Both the position numbers and the translations under genes were made by a program. This document shows, one piece after another, positions 1-8,811 of a stretch of 64,000 nucleotides of DNA. The stretch is from Aplectana chamaeleonis (lineage: Eukaryota > Nematoda > Chromadorea > Rhabditida > Cosmocercidae), in assembly GCA_029168955.1 (NCBI GenBank), contig JAPDOI010000143.1, positions 1,443,031 through 1,507,030 on the forward strand. The letters run 5' to 3'. The notes beneath the pieces were generated by a model, which was given only the letters and a program-made list of their open reading frames with translations, did not search any database and was not told the origin of the DNA. The first letter of the stretch is position 1. Every line of letters starts with the position of its first letter.

Positions 1-286
1 ATCAACGGGTGACAGGACGGCTCGTTGAGAGAAAAAGTCACCAGGGTGAGTAGAAACATACATCCCAGCATGCTGAAATCGACATAAGAATAGGGCACTG
101 CTTGAAGAAACGGATTTTTTTTATCAAGTATGGAGGAACAAGTTGATAGAGCTTGCGTTAAAAACTGGAGTTAAAAATTAAAAATGGAGTCAGAAATGAG
201 TTCGAAATCAAAAGTGGACACGGGAGAATGCAGCTGTAACATGAGTGGATGCAGGCGTAAGATGACAGAAGGCAACTGCACTGACA

Positions 287-425
287 AGGGACACCTTCGA
301 ACATAAAATGTAGTTTTTAAAAACGGTCTTTCGAGAGTTGTAGAGGGCGTAAAAATAAACAATTTAAGATTTTAAAATTGCACTCAGTCCTCACGGGTAG
401 ATCAAAAACCACTAAAACAATGGGT
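287..425. repeat. Stray copy of an arm segment
   Basis: This stretch closely matches 54,868-54,990 of the right arm in direct orientation and 1,960-2,110 of the left arm in inverted orientation. It is a detached fragment lying outside the main inverted repeat. The 286 bases before it hold nothing I recognise. Confidence 0.7.
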
Positions 426-479
426 TGCGGTAGGTAAAATGCCATTCAATGCACCCTAACCTGACCAAATCCGCTAAAA

Positions 480-1015
480 AACAGGTAACGGACCCTTTAT
501 TCTTGTTCTGCGTCCCAAATTACCTCTCGGGGCCGAGTTTAGGCGAAAAAAAAATTTCGACTTCTGAATCCCGAAAATGGCCTTGAGCTTCTTACCTCAC
601 GGGACTCCAAAGGTCGAGAAAAAAATTTAGGACTCAAACTTCGCTTTCGGAGGTTTTTTAAAGTGCTTATAATGAATCTGAGGTCAGTTTATCGATTTTC
701 GACAGATTACGGTAGATTACGGTGGGTATACGGCAGTTGGGTGAAAGTCTCAGAATTGACTCAAAATTTCTGAACAAGGGTTATTCGGGGTGCTGAATAC
801 GAATTTGATGTTCACTTGTCAATTTTCAAATTATTAAGGTAGGTTTAGGCCCTCTATGTCATGACAACTACTAACTACAGTAAACCTCAGAATTTCGGAA
901 AACGATCTCTAGATTCGTGTTCAGCACCCTAGATTACCCCTACATACAAGTTTTGAGCCGAATCCGAAAATTTTCTCCAAACCACCCTGAAAATTCCTTG
1001 ATGGGTACCCTTGCC
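480..1015. repeat. Interspersed repeat R1, copy 1
   Basis: The core 660-1,015 aligns by eye in direct orientation with 18,240-18,600. Shared blocks include GTAGATTACGGTGGGTATAC and the GGGTTATTCGGGGT block. Weaker fragments of the same family occur near 12,540-12,700, 45,330-45,455 and 47,215-47,345. No coding potential is visible and the class is unknown. Confidence 0.65.
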
Positions 1016-1590
1016 TTGTCGCGAGGCTTGGAAAAACGACTATAACTTCTTTTCATAAAAGCTTCTCAATTTTTCAGAGAAGCTGCGAAGAGCATACTCG
1101 GATCTACGTCCAAATGGCACCAGAAAACTATATTTAAACCAGAATGGCCAGGCTGAATAAAAGTAGTTGTCTTGTAAGTTGCGTTTTCAAAAGAGTGGTT
1201 CTGTTCTACTCCAAATTTTGGAATTGATAACGAAACACTTCTCTTGAGTCTTCGAACCATGCGCTAAAGTATTGGGTTGCTTCAATGGATTTTGTAGTTT
1301 AGGTAAACCCACTTCTGTTTACAACAATTATTTCTAAAAAGATTGATCATTGATCAAGGAACAAGTCCACGAAGTTTCATTTTGTCCGAATTTTTTTCCA
1401 GTGTTATATATCAAAATAGGTCCCCTAAAGTGTTTCTCCGAATTAAGGACGGTTTTTCTGTAACATATGTGGGGGAGAAGGGTAAGAGTATTCTTGATAT
1501 TCTAGCAATTGTTGAAATCTCGGAATTTCCATAGTTTTTAACATTGATGTGAACCGTTCTCCGTTTATATCACGCTACCTCTGCGGTATA
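1016..1590. other. Flank with no recognised feature
   Basis: AT-rich sequence with only short ORFs. I see no gene, RNA or repeat that recurs elsewhere in the window. Confidence 0.5.
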
Positions 1591-1642
1591 ACAGAAGAGG
1601 TATAAAAAACAAGAGACACTGTTACAACTCAAAACAAGTAAA

Positions 1643-1866
1643 GTGAACACATAGAAATGTCATTACTATCAGCCATAATGCAGTAATGATCCCACAGTAT
1701 TCGAACCTTCTTTCAATTGCTTCGTAATCCAACACCTAACCGACTGAGCCACGGTGTGCCGCTAGCTCAACCCGACTATCACATTGCAGTGATCGGTGGT
1801 TTGAATGCAACGAGAATTGTTCAGGGGATCAATGAATGAGTCATAACTCGAGAACCTAGCTAGATT
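1643..1866 (-). mobile_element. tRNA-derived SINE-like insertion
   Basis: Read on the minus strand, it has a pol III A box (TGGCTCAGTCGG, 1,740-1,751) and a B box (GGTTCGAATAC, 1,697-1,707) at tRNA-like spacing. The right arm lacks this block: its sequence runs straight across the corresponding site near 55,095-55,106, so this is an insertion with a visible empty site. The 5' boundary is uncertain because about 115 bp of unexplained sequence lies upstream of the A box within the insertion. A tRNA pseudogene is the alternative. Confidence 0.6.
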
Positions 1867-1867
1867 T

Positions 1868-2713
1868 CATCTTCAAACTTTTAGGAGACCCTTTTCAGAT
1901 GATTTCAAGGCCACTGTATAGCTCACATTTGTGCTACGTCCTCCCAATCCAACGTTCTGGTTTCTTTCCTTTTTTGATCGTTTTTGATCTACCCGTAAGG
2001 ACTGAGTGAAATTTTGAAATCTCAAATTGTTTCTTTTTAACTCCTCTACAACCCTCAAAAGACCGTTTTTCAAAACTCCATTTTATGTTCCAAGTGGTCC
2101 CTTGTGAGAGACATGACAAATGGCAGCTGCTGCTGCCTGCAGCTGCTGCAATTAGAGTAATTTAGGCAATTAGATGCAATGTGCACACAACAAAATGAAG
2201 TATTAGCATACAAAAATGTACAAAAAAGCATACAAAAACAAACAAAAAAGTATATAATTTACTAGTAGCATCTTACCTGAATTCAGCGTCTAAGGTAACC
2301 TCTCAACTAAGTTACAATCCAGGTTTGAAGGACTAATCACAATTTTTCGTAGATAAAAATATTTCCACAACGCTTACGTATGTTTTTTTTGCGATTTTTC
2401 TAATTTCAAAAAAAAGAGATTCGAAACTCTAATCAAATTTCGCACAAATTGATGGTAAACACACTTATGAGTTGAATGAGTTCAAAAAACTAGAGTTAGG
2501 GGAGCCCTTTTCACGATGTGGTAACCGTTATGGAAATCGGCGATTTTCACTGTTTTTCCACAACGCACCGATCTATTTTTAAGGCAGAATTCGAAAAACC
2601 TGAAAGAGTGTTCTAGCATAACTTTAGCTCTACTATCAACTGCACGCAACGTTTTTGCTCTCAAGTCTGTTGTTAAGTTTTAACCAGGGTGACTTTCTTA
2701 ACCTTTGTGTGAT
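1868..2713. other. Arm sequence without genes
   Basis: This stretch is mirrored at 54,260-55,096. It contains a CTG/CAG-rich patch near 2,130-2,150 and an A-rich patch near 2,200-2,260 built on ACAAAAAAGCATACAAAA. I see no ORF that looks coding. Confidence 0.6.
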
Positions 2714-2840
2714 GTTGTCGCGCTCCAATGCAACAAGTCCTTCGCATACTCGAAAGACTTTCAGTCTTCCGCATTGGACACAGAGTGAAACTGAAAGAGT
2801 TCCGCGTATGCGAAGCGCTTGTTGGGTTGGAGCGCGACGA
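2714..2840. repeat. Palindromic element A, left copy
   Basis: An imperfect hairpin whose arms begin GTTGTCGCGCTCCAATGCAA and are mirrored by TTGGGTTGGAGCGCGACGAC. The short ORFs on both strands here are by-products of the palindrome. The partner copy is at 54,132-54,259. Confidence 0.75.
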
Positions 2841-2880
2841 CTTCAGCATTCGACACAAGTCTTGTGATCTCTTTCAAGAG

Positions 2881-3088
2881 GCAAAACTAGGGGGGGCATT
2901 CATTTCTATTTACCCATAGAAATGAAACGATTCGTCCATGAAAATGAAAACTTCTTCCGTTATTGGATATGTGATAACGTTATCACTCATATTTCCTAGA
3001 AGTTCCATGAAATTAAGTTCATTTCTGAAGGCAAAATCATTCAGTTCTCACTTGACTTCTGGGTGGCCGACCAAACTAGTTTTTGGTC
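2881..3088. repeat. Palindromic element B, copy a
   Basis: This element starts GCAAAACTAGGGGGGGCA and ends near CCAAACTAGTTTTTGG. It carries an internal palindrome GTGATAACGTTATCAC. It is inverted relative to copy b at 3,547-3,757, so the pair brackets the minisatellite between them. The right-arm counterpart is 53,885-54,098. Confidence 0.65.
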
Positions 3089-3092
3089 ATGG

Positions 3093-3390
3093 TCTTGTGA
3101 TCTCTTTCATAAGTCTCGTGATCGCCATGGCCTTGTGATCGCTTTCATAAGTCTCGTGATCGTCATGGTCTTGTGATCTCTTTCATAAGTCACGTGATCG
3201 TCATGGTCTCGGGATCTCTTTCATAAGTCACGTGATCGTCATGGTCTCGGGATCTCTTTCATAAGTCACGTGATCGTCATGGTCTGTCGGTGGGCGGTCT
3301 TGTGATCTGTCCAGTTGGTCGTGTGATCTGTCCCATTAGTCTTGTTATCTGTCCAGTTGGTCGTGTGATCTCTCACGTTTGTCCAGAAAT
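3093..3390. repeat. Minisatellite inside the left arm
   Basis: Tandem units of about 40 bp built on TCATGGTCTTGTGATCTCTT and TTCATAAGTCACGTGATCG, then shorter units around TGTCCAGTTGGTCGTGTGAT. The right arm has the matching array at 53,595-53,885 with different unit changes. There are no spacers of constant length, so it is not a CRISPR array. Confidence 0.85.
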
Positions 3391-3546
3391 TTCATTTCCT
3401 CTCTTCTTTTTCACTTGTTTTCTTTTTAAGAGCTCTTAATCGTAGTCCTTGATCATCACCAAGTTTATCTCAGCCAGCTGAACATTGTTGTGCTCCTCTT
3501 ACTTCTCAATTTCCAGTGCTGTTCTACCTTCTTTGGGCGCGTTCTT

Positions 3547-3757
3547 GGTGCAAAACTAGTTGGGGGGGGCACTCAGAATTCAAGTGAGAAATGAATGATT
3601 CTGGTTTTAGAAATCGATCAAATTTTATGAAATTCTTAGGAATTTACGAGGGATAACGTTATCACATACCTGATAACGAAAGAAATTTTCATTTCCACGG
3701 ATGAGTTTTCCATTTCTATGAGCAAATCTTGGGTGCTTCCCCCAACTAGTTTTGCAC
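3547..3757. repeat. Palindromic element B, copy b
   Basis: The terminal inverted repeats are GGTGCAAAACTAGTTGGGGG and CCCCCAACTAGTTTTGCACC. The internal GATAACGTTATCAC palindrome is shared with copy a. The right-arm partner is near 53,208-53,420. Confidence 0.7.
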
Positions 3758-3784
3758 CGCTTTCTTTAGGGTTTTTCCTCAGCA

Positions 3785-3900
3785 CTGCATTCACGTCCCA
3801 TAGACACACCGAACCTCACGCGCAACTTCGATATTCCCATATGATTAGATTTTTGTGCAACTTCCGCGCGATGTTCGGTGTCTATAGGACATGAATGCAG
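3785..3900. repeat. Palindromic element C, left copy
   Basis: A 116-bp inverted repeat starting CTGCATTCACGTCCCATAGA and ending TCTATAGGACATGAATGCAG. It directly abuts hairpin D1. The right-arm copy is 53,067-53,182, also abutting a hairpin D. Confidence 0.75.
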
Positions 3901-3905
3901 ACATA

Positions 3906-4049
3906 TCGTCCATCACTGGATGAGGGATCGCCGCGACGCTGCTTGGCGGGAAAAATTGCGCGCGGGAAAACGGAGAGAGAGTGGCTATTGATCGCCCAAT
4001 TTTTCCCTCCTAGCAGCGTCGCGGCGATCCCTCATCCAGTGATGGACGA
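3906..4049. mobile_element. Hairpin MITE D, copy 1
   Basis: A 144-bp near-perfect palindrome with termini TCGTCCATCACTGGATGAGG, a GC-rich stem (GCCGCGACGCTGCTTGGCGG) and TA on both sides. TA flanking is typical of Tc1/mariner-type insertion. Its reading frame looks coding only because the palindrome lacks stops. Confidence 0.85.
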
Positions 4050-4463
4050 TATTCAATTCTTGGTGCCAAATCAGTCCCGGAGGGTTATTTGTGAGACTTG
4101 AATGATGCCGCTGTTTAAATATGCTGAAATGATTTGATTCAACATTTTTTTATTTTTAGAAGAATACTTGATTATTTCTAGGCTGTTAGGGCTCCCACGA
4201 ACGACATCTAGAGTGTCTTCAGAAAATTTTAGGCTTAAGGTGTGTTTTATTCATTTTTGTTGAGCAGCTGTTTGATTAGACCGATATGGCTAATTGGTTC
4301 TCTTATATATTCCCATATATTCCCATCATCGTTCGACATCTGGTGTTTTGGTCATCATACGATCTCAGGTGTTTTTTTCCTTCTGTCCCTGTTTAACTTT
4401 TACCAGTTTACCTGTTTTTACCTCATGCTTGCTCCGGGGAATTAAATTTTCAAACTTTCAGAT

Positions 4464-4806
4464 ATGAAGCTGACTGCATACGGATGGGTGGAAGACGATC
4501 GTCAGGATGGTGTGATGGACAAAATTCAATTCCTCGCTGCTCTATGCTGGGAGTTTCAAGCTAGTATTCCAGTTCGGCGTCGTAAATCTGGCGATTATTG
4601 CGCTGGTTTTTGTCATCGTTATGTCAGGAGTAGCAGTGTATGCAGTGTGCCTCTTCATTTCCAAGCTCAGGAGTGGAGAGAAGTCTTATAGGGAGTTCGT
4701 GGAACATACCCGGACTGTTTTCTCAGATACTATGAATACATTCTCTTCTTTCAGTAGGTCTTTCAACAGGTTGCAGCCTAGCGAGTCTAGTGAGGTGATG
4801 GTCTAA
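4464..4806 (+). pseudogene. Small membrane ORF, copy 1 (frameshifted)
   Basis: This is a paralogue of the open ORF at 5,857-6,201. It begins MKLTAYGWVEDDRQDGVMDK just after a splice-acceptor-like CTTTCAG, then loses frame near 4,548-4,552, where it is 2 nt shorter than copy 2. The downstream part (YREFVEHTRTVFSDTMNTF) is still open in another frame and ends at the equivalent TAA. The same short form occurs in the right-arm copy, so copy 2 may be the altered one, or an unseen splice may correct the frame. No function is known. Confidence 0.5.
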
Positions 4807-4845
4807 AGACAGTCACGCTCCGGGCGGGTGGGTGAGACTTCTCGC

Positions 4846-4939
4846 ACCCCGGGTTGAGGCCTTTTTCGGCCTGCGATCGCCATGCTTTGGGTGCTTGTTG
4901 CACGGCTATCGCAGGGCGATAAAGGCTTCAACCCGGGGT
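4846..4939. repeat. Palindromic element E, copy 1
   Basis: A 94-bp hairpin with stem ACCCCGGGTTGAGGCC and partner GGCTTCAACCCGGGGT and an inner GCGATCGCC stem. It lies just downstream of the small membrane ORF in all three copies of the unit. Confidence 0.75.
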
Positions 4940-5072
4940 CATTATTATTGTTTTTGATGCCTCATTATCGAAGGAGAGGGGTCGGCGGGCAGGTGGTTGG
5001 GCTGCACCTGATCTTTATTTATTGCATTTTATTCCATGCGTTGTTCTTCTCATTTATGTTCATACTATACTA

Positions 5073-5216
5073 TCGTCCATCACTGGATGAGGGATCGCCG
5101 CGACGCTGCTTGGCGGGAAAAATTGCGCGCCGGAAAACGGAGAGAGAGTGGCTATTGATCGCCCAATTTTTCCCGCCTAGCAGCGTCGCGGCGATCCCTC
5201 ATCCAGTGGTGGACGA
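5073..5216. mobile_element. Hairpin MITE D, copy 2
   Basis: Same 144-bp palindrome as copy 1, flanked by TA on both sides. It marks the junction between the two tandem copies of the left-arm unit. Confidence 0.85.
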
Positions 5217-5639
5217 TATTCAATTCTTGGTGCGAAATCAGTCCCGGAGGGTTATTTGTGAGACTTGAATGATGCCGCTGTTTAAAATTGCTGAAATGAT
5301 TCGATTCAATATTTTTTTATTTTTAGAAGAATAATTGATTATTTTCAGACTGTTAGGGCTCCCACGAACGACATCTAGAGTGTGGTAGGAACTTCAGGAA
5401 ATTGTAGCCTTAAGGTGTGTTTTATTCTTTTTTGTTGAGCAGCTGTTTAATTAGACCGATATGGCTAGTTGGTTCTCTTATGTATTCCCATAGATTCCCA
5501 TCATCGTTCGACATCTGCTGTTTTGGTCATCATACGATCTCAGGTGTGTTTTTTTTCCTTCTGTCCCTGTTTAACTTTTACCTGTTTACCTGTTTTTACC
5601 TCATGCTTGCTCCGGGGAATTAAATTTTCAAACTTTCAG

Positions 5640-5851
5640 GGGCCGGATTCATCAACGAAATTTGGGGTAATTTATACCCCGAGTTTAATTAACTCCACTC
5701 CATACCCTAAAATAAACCCCAAATGTATGTATCGGATACTCCCATATATACCCCAAAATATGGGGTTTATTTTTTGATGAATCGCAAAAATTTACCCCAC
5801 GGAGCAAATTATACCCTAAAACCACGGTTTTATCGTTGATGAATCCGGCCC
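5640..5851. mobile_element. 212-bp MITE with GGGCCGGATTC termini
   Basis: The inverted termini are GGGCCGGATTCATCAACGA and TCGTTGATGAATCCGGCCC, around an AT-rich TACCCC/GGGGTA core. Unit 1 (4,452-4,470) reads straight through TTTCAGATATG, so it is the empty site. The element sits directly after the CTTTCAG splice-acceptor-like sequence. The flanks suggest a 2-bp AG or imperfect 3-bp duplication. The superfamily is not assigned. Confidence 0.8.
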
Positions 5852-5856
5852 GAGAT

Positions 5857-6201
5857 ATGAAGCTGACTGCATACGGTTGGGTGGAAGACGATCGTCAGGA
5901 TGGTGTGATGGACAAAATTCAATTCCTCGCTGCTCTATGCTGGGGGTCTATCAAGCTAGTATTCCAGTTCAGCGTCGTAGTTCTGGCGATTCTTGCGCTG
6001 GTTTTTGTCATCGTTATGTCGGGAGTAGCAGTGTATGCAGTGTGCCTCTTCATTTCCAAGCTCAGGAGTGGAGAGAAGTCTTATAGGGAGTTCGTAGAAC
6101 ATACCCAGACTGTTTTCTCAGATACTATGAATACATTCTCTTCTTTCAGTAGGTCTTTCAACAGGTTGCAGCCTAACGAGTCTAGTGAGGTGATGGTCTA
6201 A
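5857..6201 (+). CDS. Small membrane protein of the inverted-repeat arms
   Basis: An open frame of 114 residues. A hydrophobic segment at about residues 34-63 (VVVLAILALVFVIVMSGVAV) would make one or two membrane passes. The N-terminus is acidic and the C-terminus is hydrophilic and Ser/Thr-rich (FSSFSRSFNRLQP). I do not recognise the family. The start chosen is the conserved MKLTAYGWV methionine shared by all copies. An in-frame ATG upstream lies inside the inserted MITE and should not be used. In the empty-site copy an acceptor CTTTCAG sits 2 nt upstream, so this may be the last exon of a spliced gene whose upstream exon I cannot find. It could also be a former transposon-encoded ORF. Confidence 0.5.
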   Translation: MKLTAYGWVEDDRQDGVMDKIQFLAALCWGSIKLVFQFSVVVLAILALVFVIVMSGVAVYAVCLFISKLRSGEKSYREFVEHTQTVFSDTMNTFSSFSRSFNRLQPNESSEVMV

Positions 6202-6240
6202 AGACAGTCACGCTCCGGGCGGGTGGGTGGGATTTCTCGC

Positions 6241-6334
6241 ACCCCGGGTTGAGGCCTTTATCGCCCTGCGATCGCCATGCTTTGGGTGCTTGTTGCACGG
6301 CGATCGCAGGGCGACAAAGGCTTCAACCCGGGGT
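6241..6334. repeat. Palindromic element E, copy 2
   Basis: Same hairpin as at 4,846-4,939. The loop reads ATGCTTTGGGTGCTTGTTGC and the stem is slightly more regular. Confidence 0.75.
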
Positions 6335-6468
6335 TATTAATGTTGTTTTTGATGCCTTATTATCGAAGGAGATGGGGTCGGCGGGCAGGTGGTTGGGCTG
6401 CACCTGATCTTCATTTATTGCATTTTATTCCATGCGTTGTTCTTCTCATTTATGTTCATACTATACTA

Positions 6469-6571
6469 TCGTCCATCACTGGATGAGGGATCGCCGCGAC
6501 GCAGGCTATTAATCGCCCGATTTTTTCCTGCCAAGCAGCGTCGCGGCATTCCCTCATCCAGTGACTGATGA
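6469..6571. mobile_element. Hairpin MITE D, copy 3 (deleted)
   Basis: A 103-bp derivative that has lost part of the left stem. TA flanks remain. The right arm has no hairpin at this place (51,875-51,905 runs through), so this site differs between the arms. Confidence 0.8.
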
Positions 6572-6599
6572 TATATTGATCTCCATAATTAGAATGTTA

Positions 6600-6925
6600 T
6601 TGTATGAATTGTGGCTCCATGACATCGCTCACCTGCGTGCGCAAGCGTCACCGTCCGGTGAGCGTCGCGCGCGCGGCGAACGCGGAAAAGCCGCCATCGT
6701 ATGGAAGAGTTATCTGCACCATATACGGCAAAAAGGTCATCGTTAGTGGCATAAAATGAACACAGCTATTCAAATAATGCTTTGAAACATGCTAATTTAC
6801 TTGATTTCACTTGAATGCTGAGATGTCGCGTCGCCGCCCTTCCCGCCGCGCGCGACACACACCGGCCGCGACGCAGAACGCAAGGGTGAGCAATGACCGC
6901 TACCCATGAATTGTTCTGTTATTAA
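6600..6925. repeat. GC-rich inverted repeat block
   Basis: The ends are related in inverted orientation: CATGACATCGCTCACCTGCG on the left and CGCAAGGGTGAGCAATGACC on the right. The interior holds CG-rich tracts (GCGTCGCGCGCGCGGCGAACG). The mirrored block in the right arm is about 51,545-51,870. Probably another palindromic non-autonomous element. Confidence 0.55.
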
Positions 6926-7022
6926 GTGCTGTTAACCAATGAAAATGTTATACTATATTATGGAATGAAGAATTTTTTCATTCTATTTCTCAATGACTAA
7001 AATGGGAGTTCTCCCTCGGTCA

Positions 7023-7166
7023 TCGTCCATCACTGGATGAGGGATCGCTGCGACGCTGCTTGGCGGGAAAAATTGCGCGATCAATAGCCACTCTCCCTTC
7101 GTTTTCCCGCGCGCAATTTTTCCCGCGAAGCAGCGTCGCGGCGATCCCTCATCCAGTGATGAACGA
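7023..7166. mobile_element. Hairpin MITE D, copy 4
   Basis: A full-length 144-bp palindrome. It is mirrored by the copy at 51,295-51,438, so it predates the inverted duplication. The flanking dinucleotide on the left has decayed from TA to CA. Confidence 0.8.
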
Positions 7167-7221
7167 TACTTCTTCTTCATGCGTTCGATATCCATGCCAG
7201 TAGGTAGATCACCAAAGCAGG
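7167..7221 (-). other. Possible coding exon, left arm
   Basis: On the minus strand, a splice-acceptor-like TTTTGTGTCTTGCAG precedes 55 bp that translate to CFGDLPTGMDIERMKKKY. The right-arm counterpart (51,240-51,294, +) gives YFADLPTAMDIQRMKKKY after TCCTGCAG. Differences between the copies leave the frame open. The hairpin D follows immediately and may have cut the exon. The protein is not recognised. Confidence 0.3.
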
Positions 7222-7659
7222 CTGCAAGACACAAAAAAAGGTGGAATTCCACATCAACACAAAAAAGACCGTTTTTTTCCAGAAAAAAATGCTTATAAAT
7301 CGTGCCTTGGGGGGGGGTTCGCAAAAATATCGGAATTAAAAAAAATTCTTTGACGGCGGGGGGGGGGGTCGCTCAGTTTTCGAAAACTTACACAACGCCC
7401 CGCTTGACCCTGGGTTCTGGTCGATTCTTGGAACATTATTGTGATCAAGTCCAATTCTCTCCGAATAGAGCCAAAAAAACGTAAAGCGATTCTGAGGTTG
7501 GATTGTGCTTTTAGGAACGCTATAGGCAATCACCGGAAAACAGCTTTTTCTTGTGAGCTTCAGTTCCGCGTTGGCGCAGTGTCATCTTAGAGTAGTCGCA
7601 AAAAATATGCACCATTGAAATGAGAGGCCGATACATGAATGAAGCATGTTTAATAAGTA

Positions 7660-7811
7660 GAATTCGCGCAATCATTTTAGTCTGATGAATGGACGGGGCT
7701 GCGACGGTAGATCACCCCGCGCGAATCGAAACACCCTTTCTCCAGTGAGGCCGCAACCTCGCACGGCCAGCCGCCTGGTCCATGCGTCAGACTGAAATGA
7801 AAGCGAAAACC
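7660..7811. mobile_element. 152-bp MITE F, copy 1
   Basis: Matches 44,965-45,116, with inverted ends GAATTCGCGCAATCATTTTAGTC and its partner GACTGAAATGAAAGCGAAAACC given here only as termini. It is followed by ATA. A 28-bp remnant of the TTAA MITE family lies nearby at about 7,484-7,511. Confidence 0.7.
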
Positions 7812-8811
7812 ATATGTAATCTCCAATAATTTGGAATCATACACTTTTCAATTCGATACCTTCCTGCTGTTTATGATAGTAAAATTACATTTCGCTTGTT
7901 GTCTCGTTTCTCTGTTTTTCATAACTATTCCTGGCTTCATTTCCTAACCTATTATATATGTACCAACTTTAGAACCGCGTTTGATGAATGATCGACCCAT
8001 GCCTTCCAGACCCTCAGACCTGTTTTCACGAGGCTAGAGTGTTACGGTTACGCAACATTGAGGCCTCAAGCTTTGCCAATTATCTCGATTCGGTTCAAAC
8101 GTGGGATTGAGAAGAAGAAAACCAGATGTGGTTTTTCGCGCGGGCGCTGCCTTCATTTTCCCAAAAATACATGCAGCCACACTCTATTGTTTACGACGAT
8201 ATACCAAAAACGATTTACCGTAAGTGCACTCATACGTCGGAGTATCCCTTAGCATTCATTTCAAGACATCCATAGCTTACGGTAAAGTTCCTATGATACA
8301 GAAAGATGCCATCGTAAAGCTGGTACCGAAAAGAACAATCGCTTATTCCCATACCCTACTCTCAATTCATTGGATGACTCATCAGTATACCGTATCAAAC
8401 TCACACATTTCGTAATCATCACGTCTGCCCTTGGGCTTCATTCAAATCAAGTTCTCAAAACTTGGCAAAGGATTCTTATGCATCTTTATTGATGGAAGAA
8501 TACTAAAACAGGATTTCTGGATCATTTACGCCTCCATAAGCGCAAAGGGGCCTCTATTAGATGCAGCATACACCCCGAAAAAGTTGTTGAAATATCGAAG
8601 TTGATTAAGCTCCAAGTAGAACGCTAACGCCGTTGCTAGCGTCAAAACCAGTCAAAATGATCGTGTTCGGGCTATATAGGAGCATCATGACATTCAGCCT
8701 CCGCCCATTTTTTTTCACAGTTCCGACTTGTTAATACAAACTCGTCAACATGATTGGTCGAACGCGGCCACTTCAGCTATTTTTTATGCTTCCAACGACG
8801 TACTCAAGCAA
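7812..8811. other. No gene recognised
   Basis: The first part (7,850-7,980) resembles 37,020-37,135 in direct orientation, including TTTTTCATAACTA followed by TTCATTTC. The rest holds only short chance ORFs. Confidence 0.45.

Larger units (their letters stand above)
1591..7415 (+). repeat. Left arm of giant inverted repeat
   Basis: This 5.8-kb arm is the reverse complement of 51,062-55,163. Matching can be followed from AGAGGTATAAAAAACAAGAG at the outer end (right arm near 55,140-55,160) to the CAACGCCCCGCTTGACCCTG block at the inner end (right arm near 51,062-51,080). The left arm is longer because it carries a SINE insertion, a tandem duplication of a 1.2-1.4 kb unit (3,906-5,072 and 5,073-6,468), a 212-bp MITE and one extra hairpin D. 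It includes at least five families of palindromic elements and two copies of a small membrane-protein ORF. Confidence 0.9.

Noticed and set aside
1680..1766. Functional tRNA gene
   Set aside because: A and B boxes are good but acceptor and anticodon stems are not convincing, and the arm comparison shows an inserted block.
3093..3390. CRISPR-like regular repeats
   Set aside because: Units are contiguous with no unique spacers, in a eukaryotic context. It is a minisatellite.
4882..5268. 128-codon ORF on the + strand
   Set aside because: It joins hairpin E, arm filler and hairpin D; only the hairpin stem gives the apparent coding similarity to other ORFs in the window.
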